DNA of 21,873 nucleotides from a virus: positions 1 to 21,873 of IMG/VR virus record IMGVR_UViG_3300037961_002543; one strand, written 5' to 3'. Positions 6,702 to 16,300 of the stretch are shown here, piece after piece. How positions within the stretch are numbered: the stretch's first letter is position 1; each line of letters begins with the position of its first letter. The position numbers and the translations under genes were made by a program. Under the pieces are notes generated by a model. It saw only the letters and a program-made list of their open reading frames with translations. It had not been told where the DNA came from and did not search any database.

Positions 6702-8936
6702 ATGGCGGACAAACAAGGAGTCGCCTCGTTAGGCCCCTATATCCTTCGGGTACAGTCGGGTAAGCTATTTACGCCCAACGACGTAGCGTCAGACATTAAC
6801 AACTTCTTCGCTACACCTGAAGGTACACTCCGGGCTGTTACGGGACCTGCGGGCCTTGTTTTGAACGATGGTGTATTGCCCCGTGCATTTACGGGTGACG
6901 GCACCAGTCCTAGTGGTACGATCAAGTACGGTAGTCGGATGCATGGCATTTACCATGCGTCTCTGCTGAACAATCAGCGTGATGTGCTTTTGCTGCATAC
7001 GAACGACGAGATCTGGGAGTTCACGGGCTGGGACCGTTGCTGGCGTAAGCTAGTAGCGAGTGTCAAACCTACTTATGGCGTAAGGGCCGACCTAGTAGAC
7101 TCGACCCAACCGCAGTTCCCTACTCAGTTTGAGTCAACCAGTAACGGTGTAGTTATTGTACCTCAAGACCAGCGGGCATTCTTCTACGATGGCGTTACGA
7201 TCGCCCCACTGGGCTTCTCACGCAAGCCGGGACCTCCGGTTGGTCGTGGCCCCTCTAGTAGTAAGCACCGTTCTAGCCAGCGTGGCGCGGGGATTAACGA
7301 CATTGGTTACGCCCACGACGGCACACCTTATGACGACGAACGTAACCTATACGAAGTTGGCATGGAGTCAGGCTTTGGGGTTTGCCGTGTAGGCACGTCG
7401 TCTAACCTAACGTTTGATTCTGCCGTATTTGGTACGTCAGACTCACCCGCAAACGCAGGCTGGCTGCTGAACGGTGAGTATAGGTGCAAGACGCAGTACA
7501 TTGATAAGTGGGGCAACCTATCTGCAATGTCCGCTCCATCTGATGGGGTTAGGTTCCAGTTTCAACCGTCTAAGATTCCTGCCCCCGGCACAGGCACCTC
7601 GGTGGCTTACGGTTCAGATCAAATGCTCAAGCAGATTGCTTGGACCAACATCTCTTTGGGTCCAGAGCACTGCATTGGCCGGGTACTCTACCGTACTAAG
7701 GACATGGTTAACTCCGGTACGCAGGACTACTTCCGACATACACAGAACGCTGCTGGCGTGGCGTCTGACTTTGCTACTCTGCCCGACAACATAACTCAGA
7801 TTTACCCCGACAATATCCCCGATGCGTTCTTGATCACCAAGGCTGAGGAGATCGATCCCGTACCTAACTTCAAGTTATGCCGCATGGCATTCGGGAGGCT
7901 TTGGATCGGCAATATGGCCGATACTCCCGGTATGATTAAGCCCTCGATGCCGGGACGTTTTGGTACGTTCCCTTCTAATCAGGAGTTGTACCCGGACCCA
8001 ACAGGCGGTGAGATCACAGGCATGTGGCGGGCCAATCGCGGTCTGCTTGTATTTACCCGTGCGGGCACGTTTGTAGTTGAGCCCTCGGACGACGGGGCTA
8101 GATTCAAGTCATCCGTATTGTCTTCTCAGGTAGGCTGTGAGGCCCCTAGTTCTATTGCTACACTGGACGATGGACGGACCATTTGGTTGGCTAAGGACGG
8201 GTTTTACACTTACGACGGTGCAAGTATTAAGTTTATCTCGGAAGAGCTTCGGGAGATCTTCAAACAAGTAACACCGTCAAGGCGCGTACAAGCTAACGCT
8301 GTGTATGACCCGAAGACTAAAGAGTATCGTTGTTGGGTGTCTACGAATGGCAATGTGGACAACGATACTTGCTTTGTCTACGACGGCAGGGGCTGGAGAC
8401 GGCGTACTGACTTTACAGCACGAAGCGTATGTGTGACTCAGGACCACAGGTCGTACCTTATCGGTGCTGGTTATAATGGAGTAAGGACCGGAGCTTTTGT
8501 CCTCGACACTCCTTCCAGCGACACTGCTTCAAAACAGGCGAACAACCTGCGTGAGGCGTCCATTGAAACTGCATGGATGCAAAGTCAGCAGTCGCTAAAC
8601 AAAAACACCACTCGTAAGATCTACCTCTGGCTCCGCGAAACGGCTAACTCGGACATCACCATTGACGTTTACCGTGACTGGCGCAGTCCTGTGACAGAGA
8701 CAGTTACGACCAAAAGATACGCGGGCGATGATGTACCTAAGTTTTACGAAAGCACAAAACTGGGCTCAGGTGCCACGTTCCACAGTCGCCGTCCGTTTTG
8801 GACCCGAGCATCTGTGTACGTTCCATCCAATGACACGTTTAAGTTTAAGATCTCCGGCACGGGTGACTGGGAGTTCATTGGGTTACAGGTAGATGTTGCG
8901 CCAAGAGCATACGGTGGTGCGATGGTTCCGCCGTAG
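6702..8936 (+). CDS. Tail nozzle-like beta-propeller protein
   Basis: This 744-residue, beta-rich protein follows the adaptor, where T7 carries the nozzle protein gp12 (794 residues), a beta-propeller hexamer that closes the tail. Blade-like repeats are visible: VLLLHTNDEIWEFTGWDRCW (~96-115), GVVIVPQDQRAFFYDG, LCRMAFGRLWIGN, GLLVFTRAGTFVVEP (~443-457), GCEAPSSIATLDDGRTIWLA (~477-496), KDGFYTYDG and EYRCWVSTNG. Within it, residues ~258-350 look like a fibronectin-type insert: GEYRCKTQYIDKWGNLSAMS, then GRVLYRTKD. The last ~140 residues form a separate beta domain ending WEFIGLQVDVAPRAYGG. An AGAAGG SD lies upstream. Its TAG forms part of the next SD (TAGGAGG). The nozzle role is inferred from order, size and propeller-like repeats. 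Confidence 0.65.
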   Translation: MADKQGVASLGPYILRVQSGKLFTPNDVASDINNFFATPEGTLRAVTGPAGLVLNDGVLPRAFTGDGTSPSGTIKYGSRMHGIYHASLLNNQRDVLLLHTNDEIWEFTGWDRCWRKLVASVKPTYGVRADLVDSTQPQFPTQFESTSNGVVIVPQDQRAFFYDGVTIAPLGFSRKPGPPVGRGPSSSKHRSSQRGAGINDIGYAHDGTPYDDERNLYEVGMESGFGVCRVGTSSNLTFDSAVFGTSDSPANAGWLLNGEYRCKTQYIDKWGNLSAMSAPSDGVRFQFQPSKIPAPGTGTSVAYGSDQMLKQIAWTNISLGPEHCIGRVLYRTKDMVNSGTQDYFRHTQNAAGVASDFATLPDNITQIYPDNIPDAFLITKAEEIDPVPNFKLCRMAFGRLWIGNMADTPGMIKPSMPGRFGTFPSNQELYPDPTGGEITGMWRANRGLLVFTRAGTFVVEPSDDGARFKSSVLSSQVGCEAPSSIATLDDGRTIWLAKDGFYTYDGASIKFISEELREIFKQVTPSRRVQANAVYDPKTKEYRCWVSTNGNVDNDTCFVYDGRGWRRRTDFTARSVCVTQDHRSYLIGAGYNGVRTGAFVLDTPSSDTASKQANNLREASIETAWMQSQQSLNKNTTRKIYLWLRETANSDITIDVYRDWRSPVTETVTTKRYAGDDVPKFYESTKLGSGATFHSRRPFWTRASVYVPSNDTFKFKISGTGDWEFIGLQVDVAPRAYGGAMVPP

Positions 8937-8944
8937 GAGGCAGT

Positions 8945-9763
8945 ATGGCTTGGAAGTTACCCCCACAACCGATACGAAGCGACTCTGTACTGGACATCGA
9001 ACCCATCAATCAGAACTTTCTTTCTGTGGTATCCGAGTCAGCGGGCTACCTAAATGAGCACAACTTCCGCAACACACCAAATCTAGTAGTACAGCGTAAG
9101 TCGCCATCGTTTGAGGCGTCTGCACTTAATACGCCAGCGCCAAAGCTACCTGAAGACATAGGTTTTAGATTATTCTACAGCAGAAAGGCCGGGGGCTCAG
9201 ACCCTTGCAGTCGAAGTGGCACAGGCTGGGAACCCATTTCTGCTAACGACTTCTACGCTACTAAAGCAAAAACAGGCTTTAGCCTAACCGCTACGTTTCG
9301 TGGAGGTAAAGTCTGGATTTGCGGCTCTTTCAACATACATACTCACGGCAAAGGCCGTCGTATCTGGGTTGAAGGTGGCGTGGACGATAGTGGTATTTTT
9401 GTTGACTCTGATGCTGCAAGCGACAAAGGCTTTGGCTTTAACTGTGCGCTTGAAGTAGACGGTGCCATTGTTAACGAATCACTTGTAGGCTCTGGCGACC
9501 CAACAAACGAAAACTACTTAGAGGGTGTACCCAATAAGAATACGACTCCAAGTCCACCTCAAATCTCATTTTTCAAACGTGGCGGCGGTGGCATTAACGG
9601 CGCAAACATCCCAGTCGTAGTAGACGCGGTGATTGACCTAACACCCGGACCACATACGATTCGGATTGCCATTATGGACATCCGGGCGTCTAATGGTGAC
9701 ATGACTGCGACCAAAACGTATGTGTCAACCAGCGAACTGTTTGCTTTGGAGATGGTCCGATGA
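8945..9763 (+). CDS. Virion spike/fibre-like protein 1 of a tandem set
   Basis: This 272-residue protein has a short N-terminal segment (IEPINQNFLSVVSESAGYLN) that reads like a virion-attachment helix, then a linker. A C-terminal beta domain follows with GKVWICGSFNIHTHGKGRR, CALEVDGAIVNES and LTPGPHTIRIAIMD, the signature look of a TNF/C1q-like jelly roll used in trimeric phage fibre and spike heads. There is no signal peptide or membrane segment. The start has a strong SD, GGAGG at 8936-8940. The end overlaps the next start by four bases (ATGA). Function in host recognition or as a tail appendage is inferred. The domain call is by eye. Confidence 0.55.
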   Translation: MAWKLPPQPIRSDSVLDIEPINQNFLSVVSESAGYLNEHNFRNTPNLVVQRKSPSFEASALNTPAPKLPEDIGFRLFYSRKAGGSDPCSRSGTGWEPISANDFYATKAKTGFSLTATFRGGKVWICGSFNIHTHGKGRRIWVEGGVDDSGIFVDSDAASDKGFGFNCALEVDGAIVNESLVGSGDPTNENYLEGVPNKNTTPSPPQISFFKRGGGGINGANIPVVVDAVIDLTPGPHTIRIAIMDIRASNGDMTATKTYVSTSELFALEMVR

Positions 9764-10623
9764 GTTATAAATACCTTGAAGACGGGACTGAGTTTAAGGC
9801 AAAGGAGATCAACGACCGAACAGAAGCTGCGGCAGATTCTGTAAATAGTCTAGACTCAAACTCCTTAGCCTTCGGGGCTCTACGCCATGAGCACCTACCG
9901 CAACTGATTGGCCCGTCTGGTTACGCTAAAGGCGGGTTTACCAAGTTTGTATCTAATCGTCACTTGCCTTTCGACGGAAACGCTGTGTCTGACGTAGCAT
10001 ATGTCAGTGGGGCCTACTTACCTACAAATGTGACGTACCCCGATCCGATTAGCTTTGAAGACAGGGACATAGATGCATTTATCGTACTATTTAATGCAAA
10101 CGTCCGTAAGTTTGTAGAGCGTGTTGGCGGAAGTTACTTTGCGTTAAATCCAGAGGACAACCAGAAGAACGAGGACTTTCTGACGGCAAAGTTTGTGATT
10201 CGTGTAGACGTAGAATGGGATGATTCCCCATTTGGCCCGGAGGGTAACCTTTCGCTCGAACTACCACATACTGCTAGAGCGGTGTCACCCGGATACACTT
10301 TTTTTGGTATTAAAAACGCGGGTGCAGGTTCGACAAATAGATACCCCGGATCGCCTTTTTGGAACGACGAGGAGTCGTTTAGGGACATCTCTATCCGTAC
10401 AGTGATTCGGCCTAAAGACATTGTTCAGCATGTGTATGGTGACACAGAGGACCTGTCTTTAATCTCTAAGATTAGAGTACGAGGATTTGGTGTCGTTGTT
10501 TACCCGGAGTTACTACACTCAGGAACTAGTCAGGTTTTGACCGGCCAACCGGCTGTATTTGTGACAAAGAGCAACCTAACGGTTATTCCTATCCAAGCTA
10601 AACTTGTTTCCGTTGGAGAGTAA
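9760..10623 (+). CDS. Virion spike/fibre-like protein 2 of a tandem set
   Basis: This 287-residue protein is translationally coupled to the gene before it by an ATGA overlap, with GGAGA at 9749-9753 as SD. The N-terminus has the pattern EFKAKEINDRTEAAADSVNSL followed by ALRHEHLP, a helix plus short linker frequently seen at the start of phage virion appendage proteins. The rest is beta-rich (FVIRVDVEWDD, SLELPHTARAVSPG, IRTVIRPKD, KIRVRGFGVVVYPEL), probably a jelly-roll-like domain, but less clear than in its neighbours. No enzymatic motif is visible. Its place in a run of three similar-sized genes after the nozzle suggests components of one appendage. Confidence 0.5.
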   Translation: MSYKYLEDGTEFKAKEINDRTEAAADSVNSLDSNSLAFGALRHEHLPQLIGPSGYAKGGFTKFVSNRHLPFDGNAVSDVAYVSGAYLPTNVTYPDPISFEDRDIDAFIVLFNANVRKFVERVGGSYFALNPEDNQKNEDFLTAKFVIRVDVEWDDSPFGPEGNLSLELPHTARAVSPGYTFFGIKNAGAGSTNRYPGSPFWNDEESFRDISIRTVIRPKDIVQHVYGDTEDLSLISKIRVRGFGVVVYPELLHSGTSQVLTGQPAVFVTKSNLTVIPIQAKLVSVGE

Positions 10624-11364
10624 ATGGCTAAGATAACGCCATATACATTTACAGACGGTGAAGCTAACATTAGCGACGAACTATTTGACTTATTTTCCGG
10701 TCAAGGCGGTGATTACTTTACGGTCATCAACGGCGATCTTGACGGTGATAACTTTATTAATCTGCCTGATATTGACTACAAGAACATCCAGCACAATGCG
10801 TTTTCAGGTGGCGGTCAGGTTGCAGGTACAGCAAGTCTTGACTTTTTTGCTGGTGGCGTAGGCACACCCAAGGGCTCAGGCTGGTTCCGTGGAGCCAACG
10901 TATCTAATGAGGGCCGGTACTTACCTGTTCCGGGAGCATCTATTCAGTTTTACCTCCCCTACGAAGCGTATGTGCTGATCACATGGACGGTTACTTGGGT
11001 CAACGACAGTGACGACGACACGCAGACCTCAAACATGTGTTTCTTTATAAATGGCGAAACAGTAGGTGCAGATAAAGGTCCTTTGGAAACAGCGTTTGCC
11101 CGTCGAGTTGGCAGGACTATGTATGGTGGCACCGATGCTAGTATCAACACTGCAAACTGGGAATCCGCTACCGAGGCATCCTTACAGGATAGATACAAAG
11201 CACGGACATGGAGCGGACACTACTTTACTCCGGGAACCGCACCTCTCTCACCGGGCTGGCATACAGCCAGCATTCGTGTCTGCGCTCATCCCGCTGTAAA
11301 ACAAACCCGTGTCAGAGCACGCTCAATGAAATATATGTACTTTAAGTATGGAGCGACAAAGTAA
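10624..11364 (+). CDS. Virion spike/fibre-like protein 3 of a tandem set
   Basis: This 246-residue protein starts immediately after the previous stop, with GGAG just upstream. The N-terminus carries FTVINGDLDGDNFINLPDID, and later NIQHNAF, resembling the repeat-like attachment segments of phage fibre proteins. The C-terminal domain has SIQFYLPYEAYVLITWTVTW, NMCFFINGETVG and LSPGWHTASIRVCAHP, a jelly-roll pattern parallel to LTPGPHTIRIAIMD in the first gene of the set. The TAA overlaps the next ATG (TAATG). A role as a capsid- or tail-attached spike is inferred. The common design with the gene at 8945 suggests a shared origin, but overall sequence identity looks low. Confidence 0.5.
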   Translation: MAKITPYTFTDGEANISDELFDLFSGQGGDYFTVINGDLDGDNFINLPDIDYKNIQHNAFSGGGQVAGTASLDFFAGGVGTPKGSGWFRGANVSNEGRYLPVPGASIQFYLPYEAYVLITWTVTWVNDSDDDTQTSNMCFFINGETVGADKGPLETAFARRVGRTMYGGTDASINTANWESATEASLQDRYKARTWSGHYFTPGTAPLSPGWHTASIRVCAHPAVKQTRVRARSMKYMYFKYGATK

Positions 11365-11948
11365 TGGCTACTCGATCTGAAAAACTAAACGAACGTGCCG
11401 ATAAACTGGCGGCGAAGGGCAACCAAGCTAAAGCTAGTTTGCTTCAGATGAAGGCACAGTATGGCGCCGGGGGCGAGAGGGCTATGCTTCAATCCCGCTC
11501 GCGGCAGATGGCCAACCAGTTCTCTGAGGACCCGAGTCAGTCCGGACTGACCAAACAGCAGACCCAAGATCAAATCGCGGCTGCAACACAAGGCGCAGCG
11601 GCTGCGGCACAGCAACAGCAAGCAGCCCTCGCACAACAGGCTCTAGCGGCCCCCGGAGGCTTCCAAGCCGGTTATCTAACCTCTGCCTCCCAAGGACTCG
11701 GCAAGGGCACTGCGGAGGCTGCTATGGGCGCAGCAGGGCAGGCTGCGGCTCAGAGTCAGCAGATGATCGCGCAGCGTGAGGCACAAGTCAGCCAAGAGTT
11801 GGAGCGTGCGTTGCAACGTAAACGTGAAGCACAACAACAAGCATTCGACACTGTTAATCAAACAATCTCTACCGCAGGTAACGTAGCATCTGCGGCAAGT
11901 GGGGTCGGTGGCGCAGCGGGTGCTTTGAGTGCTGGTGGAATCGGCTAA
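11364..11948 (+). CDS. Internal virion (ejection) protein, T7 gp14-like
   Basis: This 194-residue protein is Ala/Gln/Gly-rich, almost the same length as T7 gp14 (196 residues). It has an N-terminal charged helix (SEKLNERADKLAAKGNQAKA), a Gln/Ala tract at ~62-93, an amphipathic helix at ~118-165 and a Gly/Ala/Ser-rich, weakly hydrophobic C-terminus (~166-194). Small ejection proteins of this type leave the capsid at infection and form a pore in the outer membrane. Its position as first of three genes of increasing size matches the gp14, gp15, gp16 order. GGAG at 11350-11353 serves as SD; stop and next start overlap (TAATG). The ejection role is inferred from composition, length and order. Confidence 0.55.
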   Translation: MATRSEKLNERADKLAAKGNQAKASLLQMKAQYGAGGERAMLQSRSRQMANQFSEDPSQSGLTKQQTQDQIAAATQGAAAAAQQQQAALAQQALAAPGGFQAGYLTSASQGLGKGTAEAAMGAAGQAAAQSQQMIAQREAQVSQELERALQRKREAQQQAFDTVNQTISTAGNVASAASGVGGAAGALSAGGIG

Positions 11949-13375
11949 TGGCGGACACTAAACCACAACCAAAGCAGTCAGGCGTTTCCTCTAGACTTCA
12001 AGGCAGGCTCGAAGAGTATCTACGCCAACGACGTAAGCAGCGAGGTAAAGCTGCTATGGCGTTGTTTGGTATTGATACGGAGCCTACTGTATCGGAGATG
12101 GCCGAGTACAACAGAGCTATGATGCCAGCGATTAACGACGTAATCGCGCTTCAGGGCAAGATGTACGATTCTGCCCAAGCCCGGAGTAAAGACCGCGCTA
12201 AGGTGCTTGGTGACATGCTAAGTAACGTGCGTGCTTTGATCGATAGTCGAGCTAGAAACTCCTCTGGCATGGCTAAAGCCAAGCTCATGGCACACTCCCG
12301 AAACGTGAGCAACATGCTCAAGGGCTTGGACCTAGCGCAGTCAGGTGGTACACAACGATTGTCGGATACGGCAGAAGGTCAAGACAAGATTCGTGAGTAC
12401 GCTGCTGCCGCTGTGCGTAAAGCAACTTCGGTAGGTGGACAAGATCCTCAAGGCGCAGGCGTGACGTTAGGACAAAAACTAGGTGACCCACAAGACAGGG
12501 CGCTAGCCATGCAGTATGTAGCAGAGTCTATTCGGGCAGGCGGCAAGGGAGTTCCCGGATTTACGTCGTCCGATAGGGACGTTATCAAGCAGGGAATGGA
12601 TGGTATCCCTCAAAGCACACTCCAACTACAAGAGTCGGACATCGAAAACGCTGGACTTCAGGACGCTACGTCTGAAGACCTAGCCTATGTCTCTTTGGGC
12701 AAACACGCTGCCGTAAGCAAGGAAGACATCGGCGCTGCTTTCCTGATGGAAAAGCAGATGATTGACGCTACTCAAGGCGGCTACGGGGGCTCATTCGGGG
12801 CTACTATGGCTGAGTTGATTAGCGCCACTACTTCTGGTCAGACGACAGACGTACAAGAGGCACTTGACGATTTGGTCGGTCAGATTGGTCTTAGCCCGGA
12901 TGAAGCGGCTACCGTAACCAACCAAGATATGTATCAAGAGATGCTACTTGGTCAGTTGTACAACCCAAATGCGCCATCCGCTGTGGAGCAGGCTCGCGAC
13001 CAACTACTGCAAGATCCGGGATTCCTGAAGTACAAAGAGTCAATGGGCTTCCACTCCGATAGGGCGGCTTTTAAGTCACTTAAGAAGCAACTACGTCGTG
13101 AACGTCGTCGGCAAAACAAAGAAGATAGGCAACTACTTAGGTACACAGGCAAGTCCGCTTCGCCTCAAGCCATCAGCGCCCTCAAAGCCTTGCAAGAGAA
13201 CGAGGATGCGGCTAAGAAAGAAGCAGATGACGCCGTGGCGTCCTCTTCGGCTAAGGTCGTTCAACCTGCCTCGCCGGAATCAACGTCAGTGAAGACCGGA
13301 GGCATCGGTGGCCGAACTCAAAATACCCAAGCCCCCGCAGGGCTCGGCAATACCAGCCAAAACCAAGGTAGTTAA
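11948..13375 (+). CDS. Putative internal virion (ejection) protein, middle of three
   Basis: This 475-residue protein is mostly helical with few aromatics and no Cys. It begins with a basic segment (SSRLQGRLEEYLRQRRKQRGK), continues with Ala/Ser-rich helices, and ends with a charged helix (RRERRRQNKEDRQLL, ~380-394) and a Ser/Pro/Gln-rich disordered tail. No enzyme motif is visible. Its slot between a gp14-like and a giant protein is that of T7 gp15, an ejection-channel component, although T7 gp15 is longer (747). SD is weak (GGTGGA), so translation probably depends on coupling to the previous gene. The last 68 bases also encode the start of the 2,200-residue protein in another frame. Confidence 0.5.
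   Translation: MADTKPQPKQSGVSSRLQGRLEEYLRQRRKQRGKAAMALFGIDTEPTVSEMAEYNRAMMPAINDVIALQGKMYDSAQARSKDRAKVLGDMLSNVRALIDSRARNSSGMAKAKLMAHSRNVSNMLKGLDLAQSGGTQRLSDTAEGQDKIREYAAAAVRKATSVGGQDPQGAGVTLGQKLGDPQDRALAMQYVAESIRAGGKGVPGFTSSDRDVIKQGMDGIPQSTLQLQESDIENAGLQDATSEDLAYVSLGKHAAVSKEDIGAAFLMEKQMIDATQGGYGGSFGATMAELISATTSGQTTDVQEALDDLVGQIGLSPDEAATVTNQDMYQEMLLGQLYNPNAPSAVEQARDQLLQDPGFLKYKESMGFHSDRAAFKSLKKQLRRERRRQNKEDRQLLRYTGKSASPQAISALKALQENEDAAKKEADDAVASSSAKVVQPASPESTSVKTGGIGGRTQNTQAPAGLGNTSQNQGS
13298..13302 (+). promoter_or_regulatory. SD deciding the GTG start of the giant protein
   Basis: GGAGG lies five bases before the GTG at 13308, inside the 3' end of the previous gene. The next in-frame ATG (codon 61 of this frame) has no comparable SD and would cut off a Lys/Pro-rich N-terminus, so GTG is the better start even though it creates a 68-base overlap. 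Confidence 0.7.
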
Positions 13376-16300
13376 AACCGAGAAGATACTCGAAACCGGA
13401 CCTCCTGAGAAGGAAGCTAAGAAGCAGGACGTACCTAAGCCCGCGCCGCTACCTCCGAAGAAAGAAGCGAAGATTGTCCGGTCATGGATGGGTATTAACC
13501 CGAACGACATGCCTGAGAATCTGCGTCCTTTGGTGCAGATGTATGGAGAGGCCGCACACAGGCTGGGTGCGGACAATGATGTAAGCAAGAGCATGAACTT
13601 GCCGGAGCGTCAGCGTATTAAGAACGCTGACCTTCAGGAGCTACAACGCCTAAAACGCATGATGCCCGATGCCGCAGCACGGGAGGAAATGAAGAAGGCG
13701 CTCTACAGAAAGCAGCCCCTCTACGAGGGCTGGGACCACTGGGGCATGAACCTAATCGAGCAACGGGACGCCCGTCTCGGTAAGCTCATGGAAGAGCGTG
13801 GTATAAAAGACACCGCAGAAAACAGGGACAGCGTACTCAAGGGGCTGATTGAAGGTGTACGCACCCAGCAGGAGTACGATCCTAATAATCCGCTGTTTGA
13901 CCCGAACAAAGCTGATACTCTGGATGAGAACGCACACGAGATCTTAAACATCTGGTCGATGGAGAACTTGAACACCAAGTTTGAAACCGCCAAAGATCTA
14001 CGAAACCAGTTTGGTGAGTACTACGACAAGCACTCTCAGCTTCAGAAAGACTACGAAGAGCTACTGGCGCGTCACTCTTCTGAGAACACACCCAAAGAAA
14101 TACGCAACATCGTACTGAACGGTAAGATTGTAGGGGCAGTACCAAAGTTTGGTGAGTTTATTGATTCTCAGCTAGCTACAGCGACAACCAACGAGTTGGC
14201 TCGTAACCTGTTTAGTAACAAAACAGATCGTAAGCTACTCGACCTATACGCAAGAGGAGCTACTAAAGATAAAACCGAAGAGCAGCTACTTCGGGCTTTC
14301 GGCAACGAGGTGGACGTAGCCACTTTCCGGCAGAACGCATTCGCTGCCTCTGAGGACGCGCTTCCGTCTGAATCGTATGTACCTATGACCATGACCCCTG
14401 ACGGGCGTATGGCTTTCGACAAAGACGGACTCCAGCAGGGTGTGTATCTGGCGCTGTACGATGTCGAACTGCAACGTATGGGCGTAGACGACGGAGACTT
14501 GTCACCGCAACAGATACAAGATTTACGCGAAAAGGTATGGCGAAAGACCAAGATGCATACCGAAGCCATGTTGGATGACGATGCACTTATGGTGAACGTA
14601 GATCCTGACGATGCGCTAAGGTCATTCTTAGACAAAAAAGGCTTCCGGGGTGGCCTGCTCAAGTTGAATGAAGCATTCAACACCGTGATTACGTTAGGTC
14701 AGAAAGAAAAACTGATGAACAACCTGCCTGACCGGGTGTTCAAGGGACTCCTAGCTATGACGCTGCCCCGCCGTGCAGGCGGAATCGTGACAGAAGGTGG
14801 TGAGGAGATTGGTTTTGTCCGCGAGGGCGAACTGTTTGCTGGACCGACTCTGGGTAACAACGCAGCCACCAACTCTATGGACTACCTACTTAGGGTGTTT
14901 GGTATTCTGGATGAGCCTGTTACTCGGTCGTTTGCACTTGCGGTAGATGATGAGGCCAAATCTCGTCAGCCGGATACTAAGGGTAGACCCTTACGAATCC
15001 TAAAACGTATGGCGGACAACTTTGGAACTGACCGCCACGTCTCTTTTATTACGGCAGATGCCCACGCAGGTGGTAGGTTCCTGACTGAGTTTGGTGATGC
15101 CTTTATCAATCCACTACTCGGTGACTATGGCAAGGAAAATCCCGGACTAGGCACAGCCCTCGGGGCCGTTGCAGCTATGGCGTTCTTTATCTACACACCA
15201 AGCGCGCTCGAACTCGGCTCACTCGGAGCGAAAGGAACTAAGCTACTAGATAAAAAAGTCGCGCGTAAGATGGGCTTCACTGACAGGTCTATGCTCGCTG
15301 CTGGATCTCGCGGAATACTCAACGTACTCAACACCGTAACAGAGCAGTTTAAGGTTGCGGGTAAAGTTAGCACAAAAGACGAGATTGCAAAGACAGATGC
15401 GGCAATCGAAAAGGCGGCTAAGTTAGATAAGACGGGCGCATTGGCTACGTTTAGTTTGCTTGCGTCCGCAGGTACGTTGATGAACCACGGACTAGCGGCA
15501 AACCTTCGGCAGGGCGCGATCAAGCGTATGACCGATATGTACAGTGGCCTGAAAGACCGTAGGGACAAACAGCTACAGGCGGCTCTAGACGCCGAGGAAG
15601 CGGCAAAAGGCCGGAAGAAAGATGCCAAACGGGTAGCCCTGACGCTACGGGCACTAAAGAACAGGATCACAGCGGCACAAGAGGGCTTACGCGCCGAAGA
15701 AGTAGTAGCGAAGTCCTTGGAGCTAGTAGCCGAATCGGACGAAATACAACGTGCTCTTAGTGAGTTGCTGACCAAAGCAAACAAGACGGAAGACGCTGAT
15801 TTTATTGCAGATGCGTTTGCCTTTTTGCGTAGTGACCTAGACGAAGTAGGTGACCTCGATCTATTCCTACAGAAGCACAAGCTAGTACCGGACGGTTTTA
15901 AGCTGTCTGACGATCCGGGGCTTCGCGTAGCACAAATCCGTACCTTGGTAGCCGACAAGTTCCGAAAGGTGATGGAGGCTACACCCGATACAAAGGCTAT
16001 TTTGGGTCGAAGTGAGTTTGCTGAGGGCATTCTCAAGTCAAAGGGTATTGTTCTTAACCTAGCCAAAGAGATCAACCTTCTAGAGAAGATGCTCCGTAAG
16101 TACACTGAAGACGTGTCCATACTTAGGAAGAATGGTCTAGCCCCGAAGCATGTCCTAGCTAGTTTTGACGACACACTACAGAAGTATGCTGGTCGTGTTC
16201 AGGACTTGGTAGATGACGCAAACGAACAGCAAAAGTACATCGAACGGCTAGCAGAACGTAAAAAGTCACTTAAAACCGCTACTGATGCTCAGATCGAACA

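Noticed and set aside
15191-16174. A 327-codon open frame on the minus strand, and another of 260 codons at 3275-4057
   Set aside because: Both lie wholly inside well-supported + strand genes, have Ser/Arg- or Val-rich compositions typical of antisense shadows, and lack a recognisable domain or an operon context on that strand.
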